In this document: piece by piece, positions 30,401-47,100 of the stretch
Position numbering within the stretch: position 1 is the first letter of the stretch
How the letters are laid out: each line of letters starts with the position of its first letter
Assembly: GCA_958298945.1 (NCBI GenBank)
Contig: OY282608.1
Coordinates: 79,904,806-79,968,805 of the forward strand
Direction: 5' to 3'
Length of the DNA: 64,000 nucleotides
Origin: Atherix ibis
Lineage: Eukaryota > Arthropoda > Insecta > Diptera > Athericidae
Program-made: the position numbers and the translations under genes
Notes under the pieces: model-generated
What the model saw: only the letters and a program-made list of their open reading frames with translations
Told to the model about the DNA's origin: nothing
Databases searched by the model: none

Positions 30401-32273
30401 AACAAACCAACAAACCAACAAAGCATCAAACCAACAAACCAACAAACCAACAAACCAACAAACCAACAAACAAACAAACCAACAAACTAACAAACATACA
30501 AACCAGCAAACCAACAAACCAACAAACCAACAAACCAACAAACCAACAAACCAACAAACCAACAAACCAACAAACCAACAAACCAACAAACCAACAAACC
30601 AACAAACCAACAAACCAACAAACCAACAAACCAACAAACCAACAAACACACAAACAAACAAACCAACAAACGAACAAACCAACAAACCAACAAACCAACA
30701 AACCAACAAACCAACAAATCAACAAACCAACAAACCAACAAACCAACAAACCAACAAACCAACAAACCAACAAACAAACAAACAAACAAACCAACAAACG
30801 AACAAAGCAACAAACCAACAAACCAATAAACCAACAAACCAACAAACCAACAAACCAACAAACCAACAAACCAACAAACCAACAAACCCACAAACCAACA
30901 AACCAACAAACCAACAAACCAACAAACCAACAAACCAACAAACCAACAAACCAACAAGCCCACGAACCAACAAACCAACAAACCAACAAACCAACAAACC
31001 AACAAACCAACAAACCGACAAACAAACAAACCAACAAACCAACAAACCAACAAACCAACAAACCAACAAACCAACAAACCAACAAACCAACAAACCAACA
31101 AACCAACAAACCAACAAACCAACAAACCAACAAACCAACAAACCAACAAACCAACAAACCAACAAACCAACAAACCAACAAACCAACAAACAAACAAACC
31201 AACAAATCAACAAACAAACAAACAAATAAACCAACAAACCAACAAACTAACAAACCAACAAACCAACAACCCAACAAACCAACAAGCGAACAAACCAACA
31301 AACCCACAAACCAATAAACCAACAAATGAAAAAACGAACAACCCAACAAACAAACAAACCAACAAACCAACAAACCAACAAACCAACAAACCAACAAACG
31401 AACAAACCAACAAACTAACAAACCAACAAACCAACAAACCAACAAAACAACAAACCAACAAACCAACAAACCAACAAACCAACAAACCAACAAGCCCACA
31501 AACCAACAAACCAACAAACCAACAAACCAACAAACCAACAAACCAACAAACCGACAAACAAACAAACCAACAAACCAACAAACCAACAAACCAACAAACC
31601 AACAAACCAACAAACCAACAAACCAACAAACCAACAAACCAACAAACCAACAAACCAACAAACCAACAAACCAACAAACCAACAAGCCCACAAACCAACA
31701 AACCAACAAACCAACAAACAAACAAACCAACAAACCAACAAACCCACAAACCAACAAACCAACAAACCAACAAACCAACAAACCAACAAACCAACAAACC
31801 AACAAACCAACAAACCAACAAACCAACAAACCAATAAGCCCACAAACCAACAAACCAACAAACCAACAAACCAACAAACCAACAAACCGACAAACAAACA
31901 AACCAACAAACCAACAAACCAACAAACCAACAAACAAACAAACCAACAAACCCACAAACCAATAAACCAACAAATGAAAAAACGAACAACCCAACAAACA
32001 AACAAACCAACAAACCAACAAGCCAACAAACCAACAAACCAACAAACGAACAAACCAACAAACTAACAAACCAACAAACCAACAAACCAACAAAACAACA
32101 AACCAACAAACCAACAAACCAACAAACCAACAAACCAACAAACCAAAAAACCAACTAACCAACAAACCAACAAACGAACAAGCCAACAAACCAACAAACC
32201 AACAAACCAACAAACCAACAAACGAACAAACAAACAAACTAACAAACCAACAAACGAACACCAACAAAACAAA
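27448..32273 (+). repeat. Mosaic-zone unit 3 (4826 bp between landmarks)
   Basis: The block is bounded by CCAACTAGCA at 27448 and 32274. The segment from about 27.4 to 29.6 kb reappears at about 32.3-34.4 kb at an offset of 4826-4833 bp (4800 at the end), and again at 44.2-46.35 kb. ATGAAAAAACGAAC lies at 28559, 31326 and 31974, and GCATCAAACC at 30423. The upstream neighbour of the landmark has changed to CCAACAAAACAAACC, which is shared with 32274 and 44183 but not with 18621 or 22701. The three right-hand copies are therefore a younger subgroup. Confidence 0.78.
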
Positions 32274-35200
32274 CCAACTAGCAAATAAACCAACAAACCA
32301 ACAAACTAACAAACCAACAAACCAACAAACCAACAAACCAGCAAACCAACAAACGAACAAACCAACAAACCAACAATCCAACAAACCAACAAACCAATAA
32401 ATCACGAAACCAACAAACTAACAAACCAACAAACCAACAAACCAACAAACCAACAAACCAACAAACCAACAAACCAATAAACCAACAAACCAACAAACCA
32501 ATAAACGAACAAATCAACATACCAACAAACCAACAAACCAACAAACCAACAAACCAACATACCAACAAACCAACAAACCAACAAACCAACAAACCATCAA
32601 ACCAACAAACCAACAAACCAACAAACCAACAAACCAACAAACCAACAAACCAACAAACCAACAAACTAACAAACCAACAAACCAACAAACCATGAAACCA
32701 ACAAACCAACAAACCAATAAACCAACAAACCAACAAAACAACAAACCAACAAACAAATAAACCAACAAACCAACAAACCAACAAACCAACAAACCAACAC
32801 ACCAACAAACCAACAAACCAACGAACCAACAAACCAACAAACCAACAAACCAACAAACCAACAAGCCCACAAACCAACAAACCAACAAACCAACAAACCA
32901 ACAATCCAACAAACCGACAAACAAACAAACCAACAAACCAACAAACCAACAAACCAACAAACCAACAAACCAACAAACCAACAAACCAACAAACCAATAA
33001 ATGAATAAACCAACAAACCAACAAACAAACAAACCAACAAACAAACAAACCAACAACCAACAAATCAACAAACCAACAAACCAACAAACCAACAAACCAA
33101 CAAGCCAACAAACCAACAAACCAACAAACGAACAAACCAACAAACCAACAAACCAACAAACCAACAAAAGAACAAACGAACCAACCAACAAACCAACAAA
33201 CCAATAAACCAACAAACCAACAAACCAACAAACCAACAAACCAACAAACCAACAAACCAACAAACCAACAAATCAACAAACAAACAAACAAATAAACCAA
33301 CAAACCAACAAACTAACAAACCAACAAACCAACAACCCAACAAACCAACAAGCGAACAAACCAACAAACCAACAAACCAATAAACCAACAAATGAAAAAA
33401 CGAACAACCCAACAAACAAACAAACCAACAAACCAACAAACCAACAAACCAACAAACCAACAAACGAACAAACCAACAAACTAACAAACCAACAAACCAA
33501 CAAACCAACAAAACAACAAACCAACAAACCAACAAACCAACAAACCAACAAACCAACAAACCAACAAACGAACAAACCAACAAACCAACAAACCCACAAA
33601 CCAACAAACCAACAAATAAACAAAGCAACAAACCAATAAACCAACAAACAAATAAACCAACAAACCAACAAACCAACAAACCAACAAACCAACAAACCAT
33701 CAAACCAACAAACCAACAAGCCAACAAACGAGCAAATTAACAAACCAACAAACGAACAAACCAACAAACCAACAAACCAACAAACCAACAAACCAACAAA
33801 CCAACAACCGAACAAACCAACAAACCAACAAACCAACAAACGAACGAACCAAAAAGCCAACAAACCAAGAAACCAACAAACCAACAAACCAGCAAACCAA
33901 CAAACCAATAAACAAACAAACCCACAAACCCACAAACCAACAAACCAACAAACAAACAAACCAACAAACCAACAAAACAACAAACCAACAAACCAACAAA
34001 CCAACAAACCAATAAACCAACAAACCAACAAACCAACAAACCAACAAACCAACAAACCAACAAACCAACAAACCAACAAACCAACAAACCAGCAAACCAA
34101 CAAACCAACAAACCAACAAACCAGCAAACCAACAAACAAGCAAATCAACAAACCAACAAACCAACAAACCAACAAACCAATAAACCAACAAACCAACAAA
34201 CAAACAAACCAAAAAACGAACAAACCAACAAACCAAAAAACCAAAAAACCAACAAACCAACAAACCAACAAACCAGCAAACCAACAAACCAACAAACAAA
34301 TAAACCAACAAACTAATAAACCAGCAAACCAAAAAGCCAACAAACCAACAAACGAACAAACCAACAAACCAACAATCCAACTAACCAACAAACCAACAAA
34401 CCAACAAACCAACAAACCAACAAACCAACAAACCAACAAACAAACAAACCAAAAAACAAACAAACCAACAAACCAAAAAACCAAAAAACCAACAAACCAA
34501 CAAACCAACAAACCAACAAACCAGCAAACCAACAAACCAACAAACCAACAAACAAATAAACCAACAAACTAATAAACCAGCAAACCAAAAAGCCAACAAA
34601 CCAACAAACGAACAAACCAACAAACCAATAATCCAACTAACCAACAAACCAACAAACCAACAAACCAACAAACCAACAAACCAACAAACCAACAAACCAA
34701 CAAACTAACAAACCAACAAACCAACAAACCAACAACCAACAAACCAATAAACTAACAAACCAACAAACCAACAAACCAACAAACTAACAAACCAACAAAC
34801 CAACAAACCAACAAACCAACAAACCAACAAACCAACAAACCAACAAACCAACAAACCAGCAAACCAACAAGCGAGCAAACCAACAAACGAACAAACCAAC
34901 AAACCAACAAACCAACAAACCAACAAACCAACAAAACAACAAACCAACAAACCAACAAACAAACAAACCAAAAAACGAACAAACCAAAAAACCAAAAAAC
35001 CAACAAACCAACAAACCAACAAACCAACAAACCAGCAAACCAACAAACCAACAAACCAACAAACAAATAAACCAACAAACTAATAAACCAGCAAACCAAA
35101 AAGCCAACAAACCAACAAACGAACAAACCAACAAACCAACAATCCAACAAACCAACAAACCAACAAACCAACAAACCAACAAACCAACAAACCAACAAAC

Positions 35201-38200
35201 CAACAAACCAACAAACCAACAAACTAACAAACCAACAAACCAACAAACCAACAACCAACAAACCAATAAACCAACAAACCAACAAACCAACAAATTAACA
35301 AACCAACAGACCAACAAACCAACAAACCAACAAACCAACAAACTAACAAACGAACAAATCAACAAACCAATAAACCAACAAACCAACAAACGAACAAACC
35401 AACAAACCAACAAACTAACAAACGAACAAACCAACAATCCAACAAACCAACAAACCAACAAACCAACAAAGCATCAAACCAACAAACCAACAAACCAACA
35501 AACCAACAAACCAACAAACAAACAAACCAACAAACGAACAAACATACAAACCAGCAAACCAACAAACCAACAAACCAACAAACCAACAAACCAACAAACC
35601 AACAAAGCAACAAACCAATAAACCAACAAACAAATAAACCAACAAACCAACAAACCAACAAACCAACAAACCAACAAACCATCAAACCAACAAACCAACA
35701 AGCCAACAAACGAGCAAATTAACAAACCAATAAACGAACAAACCAACAAACCAACAAACCAACAAACCAACAAACCAACAAACCAACAAACCAACAAACG
35801 AACGAACCAAAAAAGCCAACAAACCAAGAAACCCACAAACCAACAAACCAGCAAACCAACAAACCAATAAACAAACAAACCCACAAACCAACAAACCAAC
35901 AAACCAATAAACAAACAAACCAACAAACCAACAAAACAACAAGCCAACAAACCAACAAACCAACAAACCAACAAACCAACAAACCAACAAACCAACAAAC
36001 CAACAAACCAGCAAACCAACAAACCAACAAACCAACAAACCAACAAACCAGCAAACAAACAAACCAACAAACGAGCAAACCAACAAACCAACAAACCAAC
36101 AAACCAACAAACCAACAAACCAACAAACCAACAAACCAACAAACAAACAAATCAAAAAACAAACAAACCAACAAACCAAAAAACCAAAAAACCAACAAAC
36201 CAACAAACCAACAAACCAACAAACCAGCAAACCAACAAACCAACAAACCAACAAACAAATAAACCAACAAACTTATAAACCAGCAAACCAAAAAGCCAAC
36301 AAACCAACAAACCAACAAACCAACAAACCAACAAACCAACAAACTAACAAACCAACAAACCAACAAACCAACAACCAACAAACCAATAAACTAACAAACC
36401 AACAAACCAACAAACCAACAAACTAACAAACCAACAAACCAACAAACCAACAAACCAACAAACCAACAAACCAACAAACCAGCAAACCAACAAACCAACA
36501 AACCAACAAACCAGCAAACCAACAAACCAACAAACGAGCAAACCAACAAACCAACAAACCAACAAACCAACAAACCAACAAACCAACAAAACAACAAACC
36601 AACAAACCAACAAACAAACAAACCAAAAAACGAACAAACCAAAAAACCAAAAAACCAACAAACCAACAAACCAACAAACCAACAAACCAGCAAACCAACA
36701 AACCAACAAACCAACAAACAAATAAACCAACAAACTAATAAACCAGCAAACCAAAAAGCCAACAAACCAACAAACGAACAAACCAACAAACCAACAATCC
36801 AACAAACCAACAAACCAACAAACCAACAATCCAACAAACCAACAAACCAACAAACCAACAAACAAACAAACCAACAAACTAACAAACCAACAAACCAACA
36901 AACCAACAACCAACAAACCAATAAACCAACAAACCAACAAACCAACAAATTAACAAACCAACAGACCAACAAACCAACAAACCAACAAACCAACAAACTA
37001 ACAAACGAACAAATCAACAAACCAATAAACCAACAAACCAACAAACGAACAAACCAACAAACCAACAAACTAACAAACGAACAAACCAACAATCCAACAA
37101 ACCAACAAACCAACAAACCAACAAAGCATCAAACCAACAAAATAACAAACCAACAAACCAACAAACCAACAAACAAACAAACCAACAAACGAACAAACAT
37201 ACAAACCAGCAAACCAACAAACCAACAAACCAACAAACCAACAAACCAACAAACCAACAAACCCACAAACCAACAAACCAACAAACCAACAAACCAACAA
37301 ACCAACAAACCAACAAACCAACAAACCAACAAACACACAAACAAACAAACCAACAAACGAACAAACCAACAAACCAACAAATTAACAAACCAACAAACCA
37401 ACAAATCAACAAACCAACAAACCAACAAACCAACAAACCAACAAACCAACAAACCAACAAACAAACAAACAAACAAACCAACAAACGAACAAAGCAACAA
37501 ACCAACAAACCAATAAACCAACAAACCAACAAACCAACAAACCAACAAACCAACAAAACAACAAACCAACAAACCCACAAACCAACAAACCAACAAACCA
37601 ACAAACCAACAAACCAACAAACCAACAAACCAACAAACCAACAAGCCCACAAACCAACAAACCAACAAACCAACAAACCAACAAACCAACAAACCAACAA
37701 ACCGACAAACAAACAAACCAACAAACCAACAAACCAACAAACCAACAAACCAACAAACCAACATACCAACAAACCAACAAACCAACAAACCAACAAACCA
37801 ACAAACCAACAAACTAACAAACCAACAAACAAATAAACCAACAAATCAACAAACAAACAAACAAATAAACCAACAAACCAACAAACTAACAAACCAACAA
37901 ACCAACAACCCAACAAGCCAACAAGCGAACAAACCAACAAACCCACAAACCAATAAACCAACAAATGAAAAAACGAACAACCCAACAAACAAACAAACCA
38001 ACAAACCAACAAACCAACAAACCAACAAACCAACAAATAAATAAAGCAACAAACCAATAAACCAACAAACAAATAAACCAACAAACCAACAAACCAACAA
38101 ACCAACAAACCAACAAACCAACAAACCAACAAACCATCAAACCAACAAACCAACAAGCCAACAAACGAGCAAATTAACAAACCAATAAACGAACAAACCA

Positions 38201-41200
38201 ACAAACCAACAAACCAACAAACCAACAAACCAACAAACCAACAAACGAACGAACCAAAAAAGCCAAGAAACCCACAAACCAACAAACCAGCAAACCAACA
38301 AACCAATAAACAAACAAACCCACAAACCAACAAACCAACAAACCAATAAACAAACAAACCAACAAACCAACAAAACAACAAGCCAACAAACCAACAAACC
38401 AACAAACCAACAAACCAACAAACCAACAAACCAACAAACCAGCAAACCAACAAACCAACAAACCAACAAACCAACAAACCAGCAAACCAACAAACCAACA
38501 AACGAGCAAACCAACAAACCAACAAACCAACAAACCAACAAACCAACAAACCAACAAACCAACAAACCAACAAACAAACAAACCAAAAAACAAACAAACC
38601 AACAAACCAAAAAACCAAAAAACCAACAAACCAACAAACCAACAAACCAACAAACCAGCAAACCAACAAACCAACAAACCAACAAACAAATAAACCAACA
38701 AACTAATAAACCAGCAAACCAAAAAGCCAACAAACCAACAAACGAACAAACCAACAAACCAATAATCCAACTAACCAACAAACCAACAAACCAACAAACC
38801 AACAAACCAACAAACCAACAAACCAACAAACCAACAAACTAACAAACCAACAAACCAACAAACCAACAACCAACAAACCAATAAACTAACAAACCAACAA
38901 ACCAACAAACCAACAAACTAACAAACCAACAAACCAACAAACCAACAAACCAACAAACCAACAAACCAGCAAACTAACAAACCAACAAACCAACAAACCA
39001 GCAAACCAACAAACCAACAAACGAGCAAACCAACAAACCAACAAACCAACAAACCAACAAACCAACAAACCAACAAACCAACAAAACAACAAACCAACAA
39101 ACCAACAAACAAACAAACCAAAAAACGAACAAACCAAAAAAACCAAAAAACCAACAAACCAACAAACCAACAAACCAACAAACCAGCAAACCAACAAACC
39201 AACAAACCAACAAACAAATAAACCAACAAACTAATAAACCAGCAAACCAAAAAGCGAACAAAACAACAAACGAACAAACCAACAAACCAACAATCCAACA
39301 AACCAACAAACCAACAAACCAACAAACCAACAAACCAACAAACCAACAAACCAACAAACCAACAAACCAACAAACCAACAAACCAACAAACTAACAAACC
39401 AACAAACCAACAAACCAACAACCAACAAACCAATAAACCAACAAACCAACAAACCAACAAATTAACAAACCAAAAAACTAACAAACCAACAAACCAACAA
39501 ACCAACAAACTAACAAACGAACAAATCAACAAACCAATAAACCAACAAACCAACAAACGAACAAACCAACAAACCAACAAACTAACAAACGAACAAACCA
39601 ACAATCCAACAAACCAACAAACCAACAAACCAACAAAGCATCAAACCAACAAACCAACAAACCAACAAACCAACAAACCAACAAACAAACAAACCAACAA
39701 ACGAACAAACATACAAACCAGCAAACCAACAAACCAACAAACCAACAAACCAACAAACCAACAAACCAACAAACCAACAAACCAACAAACCAACAAACCA
39801 ACAAACCAACAAACCAACAAACCAACAAACCAACAAACCAACAAACCAACAAACACACAAACAAACAAACCAACAAACGAACAAACCAACAAACCAACAA
39901 ACCAACAAACCAACAAACCAACAAATCAACAAACCAACAAACCAACAAACCAACAAACCAACAAACCAACAAACAAACAAACAAACAAACCAACAAACGA
40001 ACAAAGCAACAAACCAACAAACCAATAAACCAACAAACCAACAAACCAACAAACCAACAAACCAACAAACCAACAAACCAACAAACCCACAAACCAACAA
40101 ACCAACAAACCAACAAACCAACAAACCAACAAACCAACAAACCAACAAACCAACAAACCAACAAGCCCACAAACCAACAAGCCCACAAACCAACAAACCA
40201 ACAAACCAACAAACCAACAAACCAACAAACCAACAAACCGACAAACAAACAAACCAACAAACCAACAAACCAACAAACCAACAAACCAACAAACCAACAA
40301 ACCAACAAACCAACAAACCAACAAACCAACAAACCAACAAACCAACAAACCAACAAACCAACAAACAAACAAACCAACAAATCAACAAACAAACAAACAA
40401 ATAAACCAACAAACCAACAAACTAACAAACCAACAAACCAACAACCCAACAAACCAACAAGCGAACAAACCAACAAACCAACAAACCAACAAACCAACAA
40501 ACCAACAAACAAACAAACAAACAAACCAACAAACGAACAAAGCAACAAACCAACAAACCAATAAACCAACAAACTAACAAACCAACAAACCAACAAACCA
40601 ACAACCAACAAACCAATAAACCAACAAACCAACAAACCAACAAACCAACAAACTAACAAACCAACAAACCCACAAACCAACAAACCAACAAATAAACAAA
40701 GCAACAAACCAATAAACCAACAAACAAATAAACCAACAAACCAACAAACCAACAAACCAACAAACCAACAAACCATCAAACCAACAAACCAACAAGCCAA
40801 CAAACGAGCAAATTAACAAACCAATAAACGAACAAACCAACAAACCAACAAACCAACAAACCAACAAACCAACAAACCAACAAACCAACAAACGAACGAA
40901 CCAAAAAAGCCAACAAACCAAGAAACCCACAAACCAACAAACCAGCAAACCAACAAACCAATAAACAAACAAACCCACAAACCAACAAACCAACAAACCA
41001 ATAAACAAACAAACCAACAAACCAACAAAACAACAAGCCAACAAACCAACAAACCAACAAACCAACAAACCAACAAACCAACAAACCAACAAATCAGCAA
41101 ACCAACAAACCAACAAACCAACAAACCAACAAACCAGCAAACCAACAAACCAACAAACGAGCAAACCAACAAACCAACAAACCAACAAACCAACAAACCA

Positions 41201-44182
41201 ACAAACCAACAAACCAACAAACCAACAAACAAACAAACCAAAAAACAAACAAACCAACAAACCAAAAAACCAAAAAACCAACAAACCAACAAACCAACAA
41301 ACCAACAAACCAGCAAACCAACAAACCAACAAACCAACAAACAAATAAACCAACAAACTAATAAACCAGCAAACCAAAAAGCCAACAAACCAACAAACGA
41401 ACAAACCAACAAACCAATAATCCAACTAACCAACAAACCAACAAACCAACAAACCAACAAATCAACAAACCAACAAACCAACAAACCAACAAACTAACAA
41501 ACCAACAAACCAACAAACCAACAACCAACAAACCAATAAACTAACAAACCAACAAACCAACAAACCAACAAACTAACAAACCAACAAACCAACAAACCAA
41601 CAAACCAACAAACCAACAAACCAGCAAACCAACAAACCAACAAACCAACAAACCAGCAAACCAACAAACCAACAAACGAGCAAACCAACAAACCAACAAA
41701 CCAACAAACCAACAAACCAACAAACCAACAAACCAACAAAACAACAAACCAACAAACCAACAAACAAACAAACCAAAAAACGAACAAACCAAAAAACCAA
41801 AAAACCAACAAACCAACAAACCAACAAACCAACAAACCAGCAAACCAACAAACCAACAAACCAACAAACAAATAAACCAACAAACTAATAAACCAGCAAA
41901 CCAAAAAGCCAACAAACCAACAAACGAACAAACCAACAAACCAACAATCCAACAAACCAACAAACCAACAAACCAACAAACCAACAAACCAACAAACCAA
42001 CAAACCAACAAACCAACAAACCAACAAACTAACAAACCAACAAACCAACAAACCAACAACCAACAAACCAATAAACCAACAAACCAACAAACCAACAAAT
42101 TAACAAACCAACAAACCAACAAACCAACAAACCAACAAACCAACAAACCAACAAACTAACAAACGAACAAATCAACAAACCAATAAACCAACAAACCAAC
42201 AAACGAACAAACCAACAAACCAACAAACTAACAAACGAACAAACCAACAATCCAACAAACCAACAAACCAACAAACCAACAAAGCATCAAACCAACAAAC
42301 CAACAAACCAACAAACCAACAAACCAACAAACAAACAAACCAACAAACGAACAAACATACAAACCAGCAAACCAACAAACCAACAAACCAACAAACCAAC
42401 AAACCAACAAACCAACAAACCAACAAACCAACAAACCAACAAACCAACAAACCAACAAACCAACAAACCAACAAACCAACAAACACACAAACAAACAAAC
42501 CAACAAACGAACAAACCAACAAACCAACAAACCAACAAACCAACAAACCAACAAATCAACAAACCAACAAACCAACAAACCAACAAACCAACAAACCAAC
42601 AAACCAACAAACAAACAAACAAACAAACCAACAAACGAACAAAGCAACAAACCAACAAACCAATAAACCAACAAACCAACAAACCAACAAACCAACAAAC
42701 CAACAAACCAACAAACCAACAAACCCACAAACCAACAAACCAACAAACCAACAAACCAACAAACCAACAAACCAACAAACCAACAAACCAACAAACCAAC
42801 AAGCCCACAAACCAACAAACCAACAAACCAACAAACCAACAAACCAACAAACCAACAAACCGACAAACAAACAAACCAACAAACCAACAAACCAACAAAC
42901 CAACAAACCAACAAACCAACAAACCAACAAACCAACAAACCAACAAACCAACAAACCAACAAACCAACAAACCAACAAACCAACAAACCAACAAACCAAC
43001 AAACAAACAAACCAACAAATCAACAAACAAACAAACAAATAAACCAACAAACCAACAAACTAACAAACCAACAAACCAACAACCCAACAAACCAACAAGC
43101 GAACAAACCAACAAACCCACAAACCAATAAACCAACAAATGAAAAAACGAACAACCCAACAAACAAACAAACCAACAAACCAACAAACCAACAAACCAAC
43201 AAACCAACAAACGAACAAACCAACAAACTAACAAACCAACAAACCAACAAACCAACAAAACAACAAACCAACAAACCAACAAACCAACAAACCAACAAAC
43301 CAACAAGCCCACAAACCAACAAACCAACAAACCAACAAACCAACAAACCAACAAACCAACAAACCGACAAACAAACAAACCAACAAACCAACAAACCAAC
43401 AAACCAACAAACCAACAAACCAACAAACCAACAAACCAACAAACCAACAAACCAACAAACCAACAAACCAACAAACCAACAAACCAACAAGCCCACAAAC
43501 CAACAAACCAACAAACCAACAAACAAACAAACCAACAAACCCACAAACCAACAAACCAACAAACCTACAAACCAACAAACCAACAAACCAACAAACCAAC
43601 AAACCAACAAACCAACAAACCAACAAACCAACAAACCAATAAGCCCACAAACCAACAAACCAACAAACCAACAAACCAACAAACCAACAAACCAACAAAC
43701 CGACAAACAAACAAACCAACAAACCAACAAACCAACAAACCAACAAACCAACAAACCAACAAACCAACAAACCAACAAACCAACAAACCAACAAACCAAC
43801 AAACCAACAAACCAACAAACCAACAAACCAACAAACAAACAAACCAACAAACCCACAAACCAATAAACCAACAAATGAAAAAACGAACAACCCAACAAAC
43901 AAACAAACCAACAAACCAACAAGCCAACAAACCAACAAACCAACAAACGAACAAACCAACAAACTAACAAACCAACAAACCAACAAAACAACAAACCAAC
44001 AAACCAACAAACCAACAAACCAACAAACCAACAAACCAACAAACCAACAAACCAACAAACCAACAAACCAACAAACGAACAAGCCAACAAACCAACAAAC
44101 CAACAAACCAACAAACCAACAAACCAACAAACGAACAAAGAAACAAACTAACAAACCAACAAACGAACACCAACAAAACAAA
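32274..44182 (+). repeat. Mosaic-zone long unit (11909 bp between landmarks)
   Basis: This is the longest interval between CCAACTAGCA landmarks (32274 to 44183). Its start, 32.3-34.4 kb, recurs beyond its end at 44.2-46.35 kb at a steady offset of 11909 bp, later 11974. Inside, a block carrying GCATCAAACC is used four times (35471, 37126, 39638, 42284), at spacings of 1655, 2512 and 2646 bp. ATGAAAAAACGAAC lies at 33392, 37965, 43139 and 43875. The interior appears to be several segmental duplications that lack the landmark itself. No gene is present. Confidence 0.75.
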
Positions 44183-47100
44183 CCAACTAGCAAATAAACC
44201 AACAAACCAACAAACTAACAAACCAACAAACCAACAAACCAACAAACCAGCAAACCAACAAACGAACAAACCAACAAACCAACAATCCAACAAACCAACA
44301 AACCAATAAATCAAGGAACCAACAAACTAACAAACCAACAAACCAACAAACCAACAAACCAACAAACCAACAAACCAATAAACCAACAAACCAACAAATC
44401 AATAAACGAACAAATCAACATACCAACAAACCAACAAACCAACAAACCAACAAACCAACAAACCAACAAACCAACAAACCAACAAACCAACAAACCATCA
44501 AACCAACAAACCAACAAAACAACAAACCAACAAACCAAAAAACCAACAAACCAACAAACCAACATACTAACAAACCAACAAACCAACAAACCAACAAACC
44601 AACAAACCAACAAACCAATAAACCAACAAACCAACAAAACAACAAACCAACAAACAAATAAACCAACAAACCAACAAACCAACAAACCAACAAACCAACA
44701 CACCAACAAACCAACAAACCAACGAACCAACAAACCAACAAACCAACAAACCAACAAACCAACAAACCAACAAGCCCACAAACCAACAAACCAACAAACC
44801 AACAAACCAACAATCCAACAAACCGACAAACAAACAAACCAACAAACCAACAAACCAACAAACCAACAAACCAACAAACCAACAAACCAACAAACCAATA
44901 AATGAACAAACCAACAAACCAACAAACAAACAAACCAACAAACAAACAAACCAACAACCTACAAATCAACAAACCAACAAACCAACAAACCAACAAACCA
45001 ACAAGCCAACAAACCAACAAACCAACAAACGAACAAACCAACAAACCAACAAACCAACAAACCAACAAAAGAACAAACGAACCAACCAACAAACCAACAA
45101 ACCAATAAACCAACAAACCAACAAACCAACAAACCAACAAACCAACAAACCAACAAACCAACAAACCAACAAACCAACAAATCAACAAACAAACAAACAA
45201 ATAAACCAACAAACCAACAAACTAACAAACCAACAAACCAACAACCCAACAAACCAACAAGCGAACAAACCAACAAACCAACAAACCAATAAACCAACAA
45301 ATGAAAAAACGAACAACCCAACAAACAAACAAACCAACAAACCAACAAACCAACAAACCAACAAACCAACAAACGAACAAACCAACAAACTAACAAACCA
45401 ACAAACCAACAAACCAACAAAACAACAAACCAACAAACCAACAAACCAACAAACCAACAAACCAACAAACCAACAAACGAACAAACCAACAAACCAACAA
45501 ACCCACAAACCAACAAACCAACAAATAAACAAAGCAACAAACCAATAAACCAACAAACAAATAAACCAACAAACCAACAAACTAACAAACCAACAAACCA
45601 ACAAACCATCAAACCAACAAACCAACAAGCCAACAAACGAGCAAATTAACAAACCAACAAACGAACAAACCAACAAACCAACTAACCAACAAACCAACAA
45701 ACCAACAAACCAACAACCGAACAAACCAACAAACCAACAAACCAACAAACGAACGAACCAAAAAAGCCAACAAACCAAGAAACCAACAAACCAACAAACC
45801 AGCAAACCAACAAACCAATAAACAAACAAACCCACAAACCAACAAACCAACAAACCAACAAACAAACAAACCAACAAACCAACAAAACAACAAACCAACA
45901 AACCAACAAACCAACAAACCAACAAACCAACAAACCAACAAACCAACAAACCAACAAACCAACAAACCAACAAACCAACAAACCAACAAACCAACAAACC
46001 AACAAACCAGCAAACCAACAAACCAACAAACCAACAAACCAACAAACCAACAAACCAGCAAACCAACAAACCAACAAACGAGCAAACCAACAAACCAACA
46101 AACCAACAAACCAACAAACCAACAAACCAACAAACCAACAAACCAACAAACAAACAAACCAAAAAACGAACAAACCAACAAACCAAAAAACCAAAAAACC
46201 AACAAACCAAAAAACCAACAAACCAATAAACCAACAAACCAGCAAACCAACAAACCAACAAACCAACAAACAAATAAACCAACAAACTAATAAACCAGCA
46301 AACCAAAAAGCCAACAAACCAACAAACGAACAAACCAACAAACCAACAATCCAACTAACCAACAAACCAACAAACCAACAAACCAACAAACCAACAAACC
46401 AACAAACCAACAAACTAACAAACCAACAAACCAACAAACCAACAACCAACAAACCAATAAACCAACAAACCAACAAACCAACAAACCAACAAACTAACAA
46501 ACCAACAAACCAACAAACCAACAAACCAACAAACCAACAAACCAGCAAACCAACAAACCAACAACCCAACAAACCAGCAAACCAACAAACCAACAAACGA
46601 GCAAACCAACAAACCAACAAACCAACAAACCAACAAACCAACAAACCAACAAACCAGCAAACCAACAAACCAAAAAACCAACAAACCAATAAACCAACAA
46701 ACTAATAAACCAGCAAGCCAAAAAGCCAACAAACCAACAAACGAACAAACCAACAAACCAACAATCCAACAAACCAACAAACCAACAAACCAACAAACCA
46801 ACAAACCAACAAACCAACAAACCAACAAACCAACAAACCAACAAACCAACAAACCAACAAACCAACAAACTAACAAACCAACAAATCAACAAACCAACAA
46901 CCAACAAACCAATAAACCAACAAACCAACAAACCAACAAATTAACAAACCAACAAACCAACAAACCAACAAACGAACAAACCAACAAACCAACAAACTAA
47001 CAAACGAACAAACCAACAATCCAACAAACCAACAAACCAACAAACCAACAAAGCATCAAACCAACAAACCAACAAACCAACAAACCAACAAACCAACAAA

